A stretch of 64,000 nt of DNA. It comes from Gammaproteobacteria bacterium. Lineage in GTDB: Bacteria > Pseudomonadota > Gammaproteobacteria > Berkiellales > Berkiellaceae. Position 1 is the first letter of the stretch. Each line of letters begins with the position of its first letter. A program made the translations under genes and the position numbers. The notes beneath the pieces are model-generated. The model made no database searches. It worked only from the letters and a program-made list of their open reading frames with translations, and was not told the origin of the DNA. The stretch spans positions 62,001 to 126,000 of the forward strand of contig JACPOY010000030.1 of assembly GCA_016191245.1 (NCBI GenBank). The letters run 5' to 3'. Below, one piece after another: positions 8,517 to 18,102 of the stretch.

Positions 8517-9455
8517 TTAACTATCCGGTATGAGATCGACACGCAGCCATAATGACTTTTTGCTGTCATCGCGAGAGCCCGTTCGAATCGTTGTACCAGA
8601 ATTCATATCGTCTTGATTTTGATTTCCCCCAAAATATGTCCATTTTCCAACAGGTACCATTACAGTGGTGGCAGCTTTAAATGTTGTATATGCAGGATTC
8701 ATTGCAGGATTGTTATTGTAGTTATCAGAAGGTTGATCGTTTTTGGTTAACAGATCTAATTTTACCTCTTTGCCAATAAGTTGTGGTCGTACATAAAAAC
8801 CGTTTGAAACATTTTGATAATCAATAGATTGACCTGCTGCTCTGGCAATGTCGCTGGCACTGTTGACTCCCACCAAATTGCTTTCTTGGGCTGCTCCTAT
8901 GCTTGTAGCGTTGAGTTGCCCATTGCGTTGATAATGATCATCGGCTGCAAATTGATCAGTAATAAGTGGAATTGTTACACCGGAGTTGATAAAAGCGACT
9001 TGGCCATTATCGACGCGAATGGTATCGACTTGTCTGTCGGTTTCACGACTTGTGCTAATGGTGAGATTATGAGGTCCATCTGGTTCTTGACCAAAAGTGA
9101 CATCTCCATTGGGTGAGATAGACATCATTTCACTGGGTTTATCATGACCATTAGACACTGTAATCATCAATTTTTTAACTGCAACATCTAATTGCGCAAT
9201 AATGGATTTCAATGTGGCAATATTACTCGCAGATGATTGAATGATTAACTGATTTTCAAATGTTTTAATTTGACCTCCTTTATCTAAAAAGGGGGTGATA
9301 CCGGGTAAGATGTCTTGCGGTAATCTATTTTGCAAAGTCACTACCGTTGTTTCAAGTTTTGGCGCGTCTGTAGCATACGCCTGACCGCAGATGGTAAATA
9401 TAATAAATATATATACAGCTATATGTAATAATACTGGATTTTTCATGATATGCAT
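8517..9455 (-). CDS. Exported protein with secretin N-domain (secretin-like, no pore region)
   Basis: 312 residues with an N-terminal signal sequence (hydrophobic ~8-24, cleavage near GQAYA). The segment around residues 35-95 (VVTLQNRLPQDILPGITPFL ... LIIQSSASNIATLKSIIAQLD) has the pattern of the short secretin N1/NolW domain of PulD/PilQ-type proteins. The C-terminal part (FYVRPQLIGKEVKL ... SLWLRVDLIP) recalls the final beta strands of a secretin, but at 312 residues there is no room for a full outer-membrane ring. No convincing ribosome site precedes either ATG (9455 or 9446). It sits alone between effector-like genes. Role unknown; a periplasmic or outer-membrane assembly factor is possible. 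Confidence 0.5.
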   Translation of the reverse strand: MHIMKNPVLLHIAVYIFIIFTICGQAYATDAPKLETTVVTLQNRLPQDILPGITPFLDKGGQIKTFENQLIIQSSASNIATLKSIIAQLDVAVKKLMITVSNGHDKPSEMMSISPNGDVTFGQEPDGPHNLTISTSRETDRQVDTIRVDNGQVAFINSGVTIPLITDQFAADDHYQRNGQLNATSIGAAQESNLVGVNSASDIARAAGQSIDYQNVSNGFYVRPQLIGKEVKLDLLTKNDQPSDNYNNNPAMNPAYTTFKAATTVMVPVGKWTYFGGNQNQDDMNSGTTIRTGSRDDSKKSLWLRVDLIPDS

Positions 9456-9666
9456 TCAAAATTATAAATAAGAATCTTTAAAATATAGATGAAATTCTAT
9501 TGTCAGGTATTGAACGTCGTGTTTTTCGTCAGCAGTGATTTTCACGAAATTGCGCTGAAAAATGGGGAATGCTGTTGTTTTTAGCGATTATTGTCTAAAA
9601 AGATTTACAATATCAGACCACCTAATTACAATCGCTGACTACGAATTTATGTAAAGAAGGTTTGAT

Positions 9667-10932
9667 ATGTTAACTACAGATTTTCTTTTAGCACTGGTTG
9701 ATGGCATTAATGATTATCATGGTACAGTGAATTGCGGACATTGTGCGCTTCGATTAGATGATCATATCTCTCATGGTGCAAATTTACGATTAGGTCCAGT
9801 GCCTTATGAAAGCGCAGGAATACAGACACATGCTTTAATCAAGACCGGAAGAATCACTCGATCATCCACATATGATACAAGACTGCTTGATAAATGTAGC
9901 AAAGAGCCTGCTGATTTTCGTGTTGTCTTTGATTTAAATGATAAAGAAATTAAATATGAAATTGATCTTACTGTAAAGAAAGATGAAACAGGACAATTAC
10001 GTTTCATTGCTGCTGGAGTCGATAATATTAAAGAAAGGTTAAAAGCCTTACCACGTCGTCAAAAAGATGAGTCAGCTTATGGTTTTATAGTCTTAACACA
10101 TGAAAGTCAAAATGAAATAGGGCATATCATTAATTTTTATGTTGATAAAGATAACGAAGTTTATTTTATCGATGCTCAGCATCAAATAAAAGAACTACAA
10201 GTAAGCCAACAACTCAATCTTCAAGGTTTTCGCCCAGAGATTTTTTATATAGCTTCAATTCCTCCTGAAGGTTATAAAGTAAAAATTGAAAATGAAGCTA
10301 AAAGAAAAATTAAAAAAGAGAAACCTATTAAGGCAAAAAACATGTTACATCCTAATTTATCGATTCTTCCTCCTGTCACAGCAGAACGCAATGAGGATAA
10401 GTTTCATCGTCTTTTCGCATTATCTCAGACCAATTCAGCGACAGCACAAGATTGGAATGAATTGGGGCATTGCTATGAAAACGGCATTGGAACCATGGCG
10501 AATATGACTTTAGCCTTCAACTGTTATAAAAAAGTAACTGAGTTAGATCCAGAAAATATTGAGGGATGGAAAACATTAGGAAGCTGTTATTTTGCACCCA
10601 TGGGCACATTGAAATCTGAGGAGAGAGCCGAAGAATGCTACACAAAAGCCAAGGAATTAAGTCAAAGACAGAGCGCTCCCATTCCAGCTCAAAACCCTCA
10701 AGAGCCTGCGCACCCAGTTGTCGTTGCACCTCGCGATCCTCAATTTAGTCCAATGTTTCATTCAACGACAAAGGCGCCTTCAGATTTTAAAGACAAACAA
10801 ATAGAATTACTTCGCAAACAGTTGGCATTAAAAGATCAAGAACTTGCATTACAAAAACAAGAAATTGCATTACTTCGAATGCAATTAGAAAAATCTTCAA
10901 GTGCAAGTAATTCACCGAAAATGGGGGCTTAA
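9667..10932 (+). CDS. Papain-like (Tox-PL/deamidase-type) protein with Sel1/TPR-like repeats
   Basis: 421 residues, no signal peptide. The N-terminal ~180 residues carry the papain-like toxin signature: VNCGHCALRL (candidate nucleophile C23), IGHIINFYVD (H153) and EVYFIDAQHQ (D169, Q171), with H-to-D spacing +16. In this fold cysteine enzymes act as proteases or glutamine deamidases (OspI, Tox-PL domains of polymorphic toxins). Residues ~255-330 form two Sel1/TPR-like repeats (WNELGHCYENGIGT, WKTLGSCYFAPMGT), a protein-binding module. The tail is a charged coiled coil (QIELLRKQLALKDQELAL). AAGAAGG lies seven bases before the ATG. Likely a translocated effector; substrate unknown. Confidence 0.55.
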   Translation: MLTTDFLLALVDGINDYHGTVNCGHCALRLDDHISHGANLRLGPVPYESAGIQTHALIKTGRITRSSTYDTRLLDKCSKEPADFRVVFDLNDKEIKYEIDLTVKKDETGQLRFIAAGVDNIKERLKALPRRQKDESAYGFIVLTHESQNEIGHIINFYVDKDNEVYFIDAQHQIKELQVSQQLNLQGFRPEIFYIASIPPEGYKVKIENEAKRKIKKEKPIKAKNMLHPNLSILPPVTAERNEDKFHRLFALSQTNSATAQDWNELGHCYENGIGTMANMTLAFNCYKKVTELDPENIEGWKTLGSCYFAPMGTLKSEERAEECYTKAKELSQRQSAPIPAQNPQEPAHPVVVAPRDPQFSPMFHSTTKAPSDFKDKQIELLRKQLALKDQELALQKQEIALLRMQLEKSSSASNSPKMGA

Positions 10933-10942
10933 CGCCCCCTTT
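10923..10942. terminator. Terminator hairpin between convergent genes
   Basis: GGGGGC / GCCCCC stem with a TTAAC loop followed by TTT; the stop codon of the papain-like gene lies in the loop. It separates that gene from convergent purB. Confidence 0.65.
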
Positions 10943-10954
10943 ATGCAAAGAAGA

Positions 10955-12313
10955 TTAGACTAATTTATCAGCCAACCCAATATAAGTTGCAGGCGTAAGC
11001 TCTTTTAGTTTGATTTTAACTTCAGGAGGTAGTTCAAGCTTATTGATAAACTCTTCTAAAATTTCTGGGGTCAATTTTTTACCGCGCGATAATTCTTTAA
11101 GCTTTTCATAGGGTTGGTCAATATGGTAGCGGCGCATTACAGTTTGAATGGCCTCAGATAGTACTTCCCAATTATTATTCAAATCTTCTTCAATTTGAGT
11201 TTTATCGACAGCAATTTTATGTAATCCCTTTTGTAAAGATTTCAAAGCAATTAACATATGACCACAGGCGACACCTATATTTCTTAATACCGTAGAATCT
11301 GAAAGATCGCGTTGCCAACGGGACATAGGTAATTTTTGAGCAAAGTGATCAAATAGCGCATTGGCCAAACCAAAATTGCCTTCGCTATTTTCAAAATCAA
11401 TCGGGTTGACTTTATGTGGCATCGTGGAAGAACCCACTTCATGGGCAATCATCTTTTGTTTGAAATAGCCTAAAGAAATATAACCCCATACATCACGGCA
11501 AAAATCAATTAAAATGGTATTGGTTCGCATCAAACAATGAAAATATTCTGCCATTGCATCGTGAGGTTCAATTTGTGTTGTTAACGGATTAAATGTTAAC
11601 CCTAAGCTTTGGACAAATTTTTCAGCCACGTTATCCCATGCAATTTCTGGATAGGCTACTATGTGTGCATTATAATTTCCCACTGCACCATTGATTTTGC
11701 CTAAAATAGGAATATGAATAAGTTGTTCAATTTGACGCGCCAATCTTGCTATTACATTAGTGATTTCTTTGCCTACAGTGGTTGGAGAAGCCACTTGGCC
11801 ATGGGTTCGCGCTAGCATTGGTGTATTGGCATGTTCTTTTGCAAATAAAGTTAATTGTTGCTGGAGATTATGCAGTGAGGGAAGTAAAATTTTGTGCCGA
11901 ATATCCAGCATCATCAGTCCATAAGATAGATTATTAATATCTTCAGAAGTACATGCAAAATGAACAAATTCTGATATTTTTGCAAGTTCAGGGATGTTAG
12001 ATACTTTTTCTTTGATATAGTATTCAATCGCTTTCACATCATGATTGGTTTTGCTTTCAATTGTCTTAATGTGATTGGCTTGGGTTTCATCGAAATCGGC
12101 AATGAGTTTATTCAAAAAAGAAATTGATTCTTGAGAAAGCGCAGGTATTTCTTTGATTTTCAGAGCGCTTAAATTTTGCAGCCATTTTAATTCGACAATT
12201 AATCGATAATGCATTAATCCATATTCGCTGGTGAGAGTTTTTAATTCGATGGTTTGATGTTGATATCTGCCATCTAAAGGAGAAATTGCCGTTAATGAGA
12301 AATTGTGATTCAT
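10955..12313 (-). CDS. purB: Adenylosuccinate lyase
   Basis: 452 residues, normal length. It catalyses two fumarate-releasing steps of purine synthesis (SAICAR to AICAR, adenylosuccinate to AMP). The fumarase/aspartase superfamily signature [11 protein letters not shown] spans ~294-304, with a second active-site histidine in ARTHGQ (H171) and the TSEDINN loop near 122. GGAG sits about six bases before the ATG. Its start overlaps the stop of mnmA by four bases (ATGA), so the two are translationally coupled. In Escherichia coli hflD lies between these genes; here it is absent. Confidence 0.97.
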   Translation of the reverse strand: MNHNFSLTAISPLDGRYQHQTIELKTLTSEYGLMHYRLIVELKWLQNLSALKIKEIPALSQESISFLNKLIADFDETQANHIKTIESKTNHDVKAIEYYIKEKVSNIPELAKISEFVHFACTSEDINNLSYGLMMLDIRHKILLPSLHNLQQQLTLFAKEHANTPMLARTHGQVASPTTVGKEITNVIARLARQIEQLIHIPILGKINGAVGNYNAHIVAYPEIAWDNVAEKFVQSLGLTFNPLTTQIEPHDAMAEYFHCLMRTNTILIDFCRDVWGYISLGYFKQKMIAHEVGSSTMPHKVNPIDFENSEGNFGLANALFDHFAQKLPMSRWQRDLSDSTVLRNIGVACGHMLIALKSLQKGLHKIAVDKTQIEEDLNNNWEVLSEAIQTVMRRYHIDQPYEKLKELSRGKKLTPEILEEFINKLELPPEVKIKLKELTPATYIGLADKLV

Positions 12314-13452
12314 ATCGACTCCATGTTTGGCATTTTTATTGCGCTTTGTAAAATTCCACCCTCTGAATCAGTTCCTTGAATGATTCCGCCACCTAAGCAT
12401 TGTCTATCGTTATAAAATACAATGGATTGACCAGGTGTAACGGCCCGTTGTGGTTCCGTAAATTCAATGAGAGCGCCTTCTTCAGATATTCTCACGAAAC
12501 AATGTTGATCAGCTTGTCGATATCGCACCTTGGCTTTGCAATGAAATGCTGTCTGCGGAATTTGTGTTACCCAATGCAATGTATTTGCTTTCACAAAACG
12601 ACTAAAATGCCACGAATGTTCATTATTTTGGGTGACATATAAAATATTATCAGCAATATCTTTACCCACGACATACCAGGGTTTCTCATCGAATCCTTTT
12701 AAGCCACCGATTTGTAAACCATGTCGTTGTCCAAGGGTATAAAACATTAACCCGTCGTGTTTGCCAATCGTGTGGCCTTCAGGAGTTTTCATTACTCCTG
12801 GCTTTGCCAATAGAAAATCTTCAAGAAAAACTTTAAATTTTCTCTCACCAATAAAACAGATCCCAGTGCTATCTTTTTTATCATGCGTAATAAGACCGGC
12901 GTCTTTGGCATATTGTCTTACAATATGCTTTTCAATATGTCCGACGGGAAATAAAGTTTTACTTAATGCTTCTTGCGTGAGTGTATATAAAAAGTAGCTT
13001 TGATCTTTATTTTGATCTTGACCTCTTAATAAGGCATAACTATCTTGGTTTTTTGCAGTTTGAGCATAGTGACCTGTGGCAATACAATCTGCCCCAAGCT
13101 TTAAGGCATGTTGCAAAAAGGCTTTAAATTTAATTTCTTTGTTACAAAGGATATCCGGGTTTGGGGTGCGACCGGCTTTGTATTCATCAAGAAACAAGCT
13201 AAAAACATTTTCCCAATATTCTTGTGAAAAATTAACAGTGTGGAGGGGAATATTTAATTTTTTACAAATAGATTTTACATCAGCGAGATCAGTTTCTGCT
13301 GAACAAAAAGTGGATGAGTCATCTTCTTCCCAGTTTTTCATGAACAAGCCTTGGACATCAAAGCCTTGTTCTTTCAAAAGAAGAGCACTAACAGAGGAAT
13401 CCACACCACCTGATAGGCCGACAAATACAGTAGGTTTTGTTTTTAAAGTCAT
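12310..13452 (-). CDS. mnmA: tRNA-specific 2-thiouridylase MnmA
   Basis: 380 residues. MnmA makes 2-thiouridine at wobble position 34 of tRNA Lys, Glu and Gln, using ATP and persulfide sulfur. The PP-loop GLSGGVDSS is at residues 12-20. The two catalytic cysteines are visible: C103 in ILCNKEIKF and C199 in [12 protein letters not shown], in step with E. coli C102/C199. It is first in an operon with purB, and the order is the conserved gammaproteobacterial one. Spacing to the divergent icd is ~140 bases. Confidence 0.97.
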   Translation of the reverse strand: MTLKTKPTVFVGLSGGVDSSVSALLLKEQGFDVQGLFMKNWEEDDSSTFCSAETDLADVKSICKKLNIPLHTVNFSQEYWENVFSLFLDEYKAGRTPNPDILCNKEIKFKAFLQHALKLGADCIATGHYAQTAKNQDSYALLRGQDQNKDQSYFLYTLTQEALSKTLFPVGHIEKHIVRQYAKDAGLITHDKKDSTGICFIGERKFKVFLEDFLLAKPGVMKTPEGHTIGKHDGLMFYTLGQRHGLQIGGLKGFDEKPWYVVGKDIADNILYVTQNNEHSWHFSRFVKANTLHWVTQIPQTAFHCKAKVRYRQADQHCFVRISEEGALIEFTEPQRAVTPGQSIVFYNDRQCLGGGIIQGTDSEGGILQSAIKMPNMESI

Positions 13453-13592
13453 TAAGTAGGTTAATCAACTTCTTGGTTGGTAACTATGCATTCTAACATA
13501 TCCTAAAATATTTTTGCCCTCCTGATGTGACTTTTTATCCTTTACGCTAAACTAAAACACTGATTGGTAAACAAATTCTTAAAGAGGCAGTG

Positions 13593-14849
13593 ATGGCATA
13601 TCAGAAATTAGTTGTTCCTAGCGAGGGAAATAAAATCCAAGTTAACAAAGATGCATCTTTGAGTGTGCCGGACAATCCTATCATTCCATTTATTGAAGGC
13701 GATGGTATTGGTGTTGATATTACGCCGGTTATGCGCAAAGTGGTGGACGCTGCGGTCACTAAAGCTTATCGTCGTGATCGTAACATTGCTTGGATGGAAA
13801 TTTATGCAGGTGAGAAAGCCACCCAAGTGTATGGCCCCGATCAATGGTTACCAGAAGAATCCCTTAAAGCAATGAGCGAATTTGCTGTTGCTATCAAAGG
13901 ACCTTTAACCACCCCGGTTGGTGGCGGGATCCGATCTTTAAATGTTGCTATTCGTCAAAAATTAGATCTTTATGTTTGTTTGCGCCCTATTCATTATTTT
14001 CCAGGCGTTCCGAGTCCAGTAAAACGTCCTGAAGATACTGAAATGGTGATTTTCAGAGAAAATTCTGAAGATATTTATGCTGGGATTGAGTGGAAAGCGG
14101 GGACTCCAGAAGCTAAAAAGCTGATTACTTTTTTGCAAGAACAAATGGATGTCACACAAATTAGATTCCCAGAAAATTGTGGGATAGGTATTAAACCGGT
14201 TTCAAAACAAGGTACACAGCGTTTAATTCGAAGAGCTATCCAATACGCCATCGATAACGATAAACCCACCGTCACGATAGTGCATAAAGGCAATATTATG
14301 AAGTTCACTGAAGGTGCTTTTAAAGATTGGGGGTACGCGCTTGCTATAGAAGAATTTGGAGCAAAGCCCTTTGAAGGGGGACCATGGCAAGTCATCAAAA
14401 ATCCTAAAAATGGTAAAAACATTATTATTAACGATGTGATTGCAGATGCGTTTTTACAACAGATCCTTTTGCGTCCTAAAGAATATAGCGTGATAGCGAC
14501 ATTAAATTTAAATGGCGATTATATTTCTGATGCCCTTGCAGCCCAAGTCGGTGGTATAGGTATTGCCCCTGGCGCCAATTTAAGTGATGAGGTAGCTGTT
14601 TTTGAAGCAACACACGGCACTGCACCAAAATATGCCAAACAAGATAAAGTGAACCCTGGTTCATTAATCTTGTCAGCTGAAATGATGTTACGTCATTTAG
14701 GTTGGTTTGAAGCTGCTGATTTCATTCTCAAAGGAATGGAAGGAGCGATCGCCAGTAAAAAAGTCACCTATGACTTTGGCCGACTAATGGAAAATGCAAA
14801 AACAATCAGTTGCTCAGCCTTTGGGGATGAGATTATTCAGCATATGTAA
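13593..14849 (+). CDS. icd: NADP-dependent isocitrate dehydrogenase
   Basis: 418 residues. It oxidatively decarboxylates isocitrate to 2-oxoglutarate in the TCA cycle. [10 protein letters not shown] and [13 protein letters not shown] are typical; S115 of the latter corresponds to the serine phosphorylated by AceK in E. coli. ATG 13593 is preferred over the GTG three bases upstream because AGAGG ends five bases before it. The NADP-type C-terminal motif [24 protein letters not shown] is present. The gene converges on cspD across a GC-rich hairpin. Confidence 0.96.
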   Translation: MAYQKLVVPSEGNKIQVNKDASLSVPDNPIIPFIEGDGIGVDITPVMRKVVDAAVTKAYRRDRNIAWMEIYAGEKATQVYGPDQWLPEESLKAMSEFAVAIKGPLTTPVGGGIRSLNVAIRQKLDLYVCLRPIHYFPGVPSPVKRPEDTEMVIFRENSEDIYAGIEWKAGTPEAKKLITFLQEQMDVTQIRFPENCGIGIKPVSKQGTQRLIRRAIQYAIDNDKPTVTIVHKGNIMKFTEGAFKDWGYALAIEEFGAKPFEGGPWQVIKNPKNGKNIIINDVIADAFLQQILLRPKEYSVIATLNLNGDYISDALAAQVGGIGIAPGANLSDEVAVFEATHGTAPKYAKQDKVNPGSLILSAEMMLRHLGWFEAADFILKGMEGAIASKKVTYDFGRLMENAKTISCSAFGDEIIQHM

Positions 14850-14853
14850 AAAT

Positions 14854-14898
14854 ATCCCCTATTCTTTCCCCCTGTAAAGGGGGAGGGAAAAGGGGGCA
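14854..14898. terminator. GC-rich nested hairpin between icd and cspD
   Basis: An inner CCCCC-TGTAAA-GGGGG stem (14868-14883) is flanked by further complementary CCCCT/AGGGGG blocks, giving a long nested palindrome between convergent genes. It could act as a bidirectional terminator. Its composition also resembles dispersed C-rich palindromic repeats, as does the element upstream of lolA. Confidence 0.5.
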
Positions 14899-14904
14899 TA
14901 TCCA

Positions 14905-15174
14905 TTAGGCTTCAGCCGTAGCTGTTTCTTTTGTTCTGGGTTTACTTGCTTCACTCTCAGCTGATGTATTGGTATCCGCTCGAATATTCGATGCGTGGAG
15001 GCCTTTAGGGCCTTCATTTACCTCATATAAGACTGGCTGACCAGCTTTGAGGCATTTATAACCATCCATGACTATGGCGGAGAAATGTGCAAATACATCT
15101 TGTCCACCATCTTCTGGACATATGAAGCCATAACCTTTTGCACTATTGAACCACTTCACTATCCCGCTTGGCAT
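14905..15174 (-). CDS. cspD: Cold-shock domain protein, CspD-like
   Basis: 89 residues. Residues 1-67 form a cold-shock domain with both RNA-binding motifs: KGYGFICPE (RNP1) and DVFAHFSAI (RNP2). The MDGYKCLKAGQ and GPKGLHAS segments are more like CspD than CspA. In E. coli CspD is a stationary-phase nucleic-acid-binding inhibitor of replication and also lies beside clpS-clpA. The tail from ~68 is a hydrophilic, acid- and Thr-rich extension. Divergent from clpS across 261 bases. Confidence 0.93.
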   Translation of the reverse strand: MPSGIVKWFNSAKGYGFICPEDGGQDVFAHFSAIVMDGYKCLKAGQPVLYEVNEGPKGLHASNIRADTNTSAESEASKPRTKETATAEA

Positions 15175-15245
15175 ATAAAATCCTTTTCAATCGATAATAA
15201 GCCTTGAAAAACCACTTTAGAGGCTAAACTTACATTTAACACGCA

Positions 15246-15270
15246 CTCATCCCGCTCAATGTAGGATGAG
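15246..15270. other. Inverted repeat in cspD-clpS divergent region
   Basis: CTCATCC and GGATGAG form perfect 7-base arms around an 11-base loop. It lies in the probable 5' leader of cspD, where cold-shock genes often have structured mRNA, but its function is not known. Confidence 0.3.
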
Positions 15271-15408
15271 AACATCATAACTGTTGTACATAAACGGTTA
15301 TTCAGTCAAGACTTTAGTCATAAATTCAGAAAAAGTAATTTATGTATCCAAATTAAAATAACTATGCGACAATAAAATTAAAAGAATTTACGTCAATGGA
15401 AAGCGAGG

Positions 15409-15425
15409 TAGCCAATAGTTGGCTA
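15409..15425 (+). promoter_or_regulatory. Hairpin between SD-like GCGAGG and clpS start
   Basis: TAGCCAA and TTGGCTA form perfect 7-base arms around a 3-base TAG loop. GCGAGG (15403-15408) lies directly upstream, 27 bases from the ATG at 15436, which is too far to act linearly. Folding the hairpin removes 17 bases and brings the SD-like sequence to about 10 bases from the start codon. This suggests a structure-dependent ribosome site. Confidence 0.4.
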
Positions 15426-15435
15426 ATATCAGATT

Positions 15436-15759
15436 ATGGGCACACAATATGGTCGGGGCGCAGTAACCCCAGCAATAAAGACTGAGAAGAAAGCACAGAA
15501 GCTCAGTCGCCCTTCGAAGTATTTGGTGTATCTATTGAATGACGATTATACACCGATGGATTTTGTAGTCATTGTGTTACAAGAATTTTTTGCGATGAGT
15601 TATCCACGTGCGGTGAAAGTTATGTTAGATGTTCACCAAAACGGAAGAGCAACTTGTGGAATTTACACAAGAGACATCGCTGAAACAAAGGTAGCACAAG
15701 TAAACGAATTTGCAAGGCTTAATGATCATCCATTGCTTTGCAAAATGGAAAAAGTTTAA
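15436..15759 (+). CDS. clpS: ATP-dependent Clp protease adaptor ClpS
   Basis: 107 residues. ClpS binds N-degron proteins and delivers them to ClpAP. The conserved core [19 protein letters not shown] (residues ~34-52) supplies the N-end-residue pocket, and [14 protein letters not shown] and [11 protein letters not shown] complete the family pattern. The ATG is the only sensible start, because no other in-frame start codon is found before the core. It has no linear Shine-Dalgarno at normal distance (see the hairpin feature). clpA follows after 34 bases. Confidence 0.96.
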   Translation: MGTQYGRGAVTPAIKTEKKAQKLSRPSKYLVYLLNDDYTPMDFVVIVLQEFFAMSYPRAVKVMLDVHQNGRATCGIYTRDIAETKVAQVNEFARLNDHPLLCKMEKV

Positions 15760-15793
15760 CTCAAAATAATACCGACGCTGGGAGGTTCGTGCC

Positions 15794-18058
15794 ATGTTGA
15801 GCAAAGAATTAGAAATGACGCTCAACCTCGCATTTAAAGAGGCCAGGGAAAAGCGTCATGAGTTTATGACCGTTGAGCACCTTTTACTAGCATTGCTCGA
15901 CAACTCGGCAGCTTCTAATGTGTTGCGTTCATGTGGGGCGGATGTTGAACGCCTTAGACAAGATTTACAAACATTTGTAGATGAAACCACTCCTTTAATA
16001 CCTTCTACTGAATCTCATCGCGAGACTCAACCGACACTTGGATTTCAACGTGTATTGCAAAGAGCAGTATTTCATGTTCAATCTGCAGGACGCGAGGAAG
16101 TAACAGGTGCCAATGTGTTGGCTGCTATTTTCAGTGAACAAGAAAGTCAGGCAGTTTATTTCTTAAAACAAGAAAATATTACCCGCTTGGATGTTGTTAA
16201 TTTCATTTCGCATGGCATTTCCAAAGTGGAAGAGCCTCGTGAAATGGATGAACCTGATATTGAACAACCTATTGAACATGAAGGTGCTCACGAAGCGCCT
16301 AATAAGAGCCCATTAGAAAGTTATGCAATTAATCTTAATAATTTAGCTAAACAAGGTAAGATTGATCCATTGATTGGTCGTGCCCAAGAATTAGAACGAA
16401 CAGTACAAATTTTATGCCGTCGTAGAAAAAACAATCCGCTCTATGTTGGTGAAGCAGGCGTTGGTAAAACTGCTATCGCAGAAGGGTTAGCCAAAGCAAT
16501 TGTAGAAGGGAAGGTACCACGTGCATTAGCGCACTGCACCGTATACGCTTTGGATTTAGGATCTCTCCTAGCAGGAACCAAATATCGTGGTGATTTTGAA
16601 AAAAGATTTAAATCATTGCTCCAACATTTAAAAAGAGATTCAGGTGCTGTTTTATTTATCGATGAAATCCACACCATCATTGGTGCAGGGGCCGCTTCAG
16701 GTGGCGTGATGGATGCCTCTAATTTAATCAAACCAATGTTGGCGACAGGTGATTTACGTTGTGTAGGTTCAACGACTTATCAAGAATACAGAGGTATTTT
16801 TGAAAAAGACCGAGCCTTAGCACGTCGTTTTCAGAAAATTGATATTCGTGAGCCTTCTGTTGAAGAAACGGTTAGGATCTTAAAAGGGATTAAAATCCAT
16901 TTTGAGCAACATCATCAAATTCGCTATACCGGTGCAGCATTAAGAGCCGCAGCTGAATTAGCGGGCCGCTATATCCAGGATCGATTTCTACCAGATAAAG
17001 CGATAGATGTCGTTGATGAAGCAGGTGCTTACCAAAGATTATTACCAGAACGTCGTCGTAAGAAAGTTATCGGCGTGAAGGATGTAGAACAAATTGTTGC
17101 TCGCATGGCAAGGATCCCATCAAAAACAGTTTCGACTTCAGATAAATCTTTATTAGAAGGTTTAGAATCTGAACTCAAATCTAAAGTTTTTGGTCAAGAC
17201 AAAGCGATTCATTATTTAGCCGCTGCAGTAAAGATGGCGCGTTCAGGGCTTGGTGATCCAGAAAAACCAACAGGGTGCTTTTTATTTGCAGGCCCAACGG
17301 GTGTGGGTAAAACAGAAGTTTCTAAACAACTCGCTAAATCGTTAGGCGTAGAGTTAATTCGTTTCGATATGTCTGAATATATGGAAAGCCATACCGTATC
17401 AAGATTAATTGGTGCTCCTCCTGGCTATGTTGGTTATGATCATGGTGGTTTATTAACAGAAGCGGTAACAAAAAATCCTCATTCAGTTGTTTTATTAGAT
17501 GAAATTGAAAAAGCGCACCCAGATGTATTCAATTTGTTATTGCAAGTGATGGATCATGGTTCATTAACAGATACCAATGGTCGTAAAGCAGATTTTCGTC
17601 ATGTGACATTAATTATGACGACCAATGCTGGTGCTGCACTAATGGATAGAAATTCGATAGGCTTTAAAGAACAAGAACATCAAACAGATGGTCTTGGTGC
17701 GATTCAAAAAATGTTCACGCCAGAATTTAGAAATCGCTTAGATGCTATCATTCAATTTGATGCACTCAACGAGCAAATTATTACGCGCGTTGTTGACAAA
17801 TTCATTGATGAATTATCAGCAAGACTCATTGAAAAAGAAGTCACCATTGAAGTCGATGCCGCTGCTCGTAAATGGTTAGCTGAAAAAGGCTACGATAAAA
17901 AAATGGGAGCAAGACCCATGGCGCGTTTGATACAGGAACAATTGAAAAAACCACTTGCTGATGAATTACTTTTTGGTAAGTTAGCAATGGGTGGTTCAGT
18001 AGAAGTAACCGTTGACGCGAATGGGATCCATTTAGCTGTATTTGAGCCCAGTGAATAA
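15794..18058 (+). CDS. clpA: ATP-dependent Clp protease ATP-binding subunit ClpA
   Basis: 754 residues, normal ClpA size. This AAA+ unfoldase feeds ClpP. An N-terminal Clp-N domain (1-145) binds ClpS, followed by two AAA modules with Walker A GEAGVGKT (219-226) and GPTGVGKT (500-507) and Walker B LFIDEIH (~288-294) and VVLLDEIE. There is no ClpB-type middle coiled coil. GGGAGG lies nine bases before the ATG. Together with ClpS and Aat in the same block it forms the bacterial N-end-rule pathway. It converges on infA. Confidence 0.97.
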   Translation: MLSKELEMTLNLAFKEAREKRHEFMTVEHLLLALLDNSAASNVLRSCGADVERLRQDLQTFVDETTPLIPSTESHRETQPTLGFQRVLQRAVFHVQSAGREEVTGANVLAAIFSEQESQAVYFLKQENITRLDVVNFISHGISKVEEPREMDEPDIEQPIEHEGAHEAPNKSPLESYAINLNNLAKQGKIDPLIGRAQELERTVQILCRRRKNNPLYVGEAGVGKTAIAEGLAKAIVEGKVPRALAHCTVYALDLGSLLAGTKYRGDFEKRFKSLLQHLKRDSGAVLFIDEIHTIIGAGAASGGVMDASNLIKPMLATGDLRCVGSTTYQEYRGIFEKDRALARRFQKIDIREPSVEETVRILKGIKIHFEQHHQIRYTGAALRAAAELAGRYIQDRFLPDKAIDVVDEAGAYQRLLPERRRKKVIGVKDVEQIVARMARIPSKTVSTSDKSLLEGLESELKSKVFGQDKAIHYLAAAVKMARSGLGDPEKPTGCFLFAGPTGVGKTEVSKQLAKSLGVELIRFDMSEYMESHTVSRLIGAPPGYVGYDHGGLLTEAVTKNPHSVVLLDEIEKAHPDVFNLLLQVMDHGSLTDTNGRKADFRHVTLIMTTNAGAALMDRNSIGFKEQEHQTDGLGAIQKMFTPEFRNRLDAIIQFDALNEQIITRVVDKFIDELSARLIEKEVTIEVDAAARKWLAEKGYDKKMGARPMARLIQEQLKKPLADELLFGKLAMGGSVEVTVDANGIHLAVFEPSE

Positions 18059-18066
18059 GGAAACTA

Positions 18067-18091
18067 CCCTACAGATACGCTGGATGTAGGG
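18067..18091. terminator. Hairpin between clpA and infA
   Basis: CCCTACA / TGTAGGG, 7-base perfect arms with an 11-base loop, lies between convergent stops. The nearest T-run starts ~10 bases downstream (AATTTTTA), so it is a probable but non-canonical terminator. Confidence 0.45.
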
Positions 18092-18102
18092 CAGAGGAAT
18101 TT

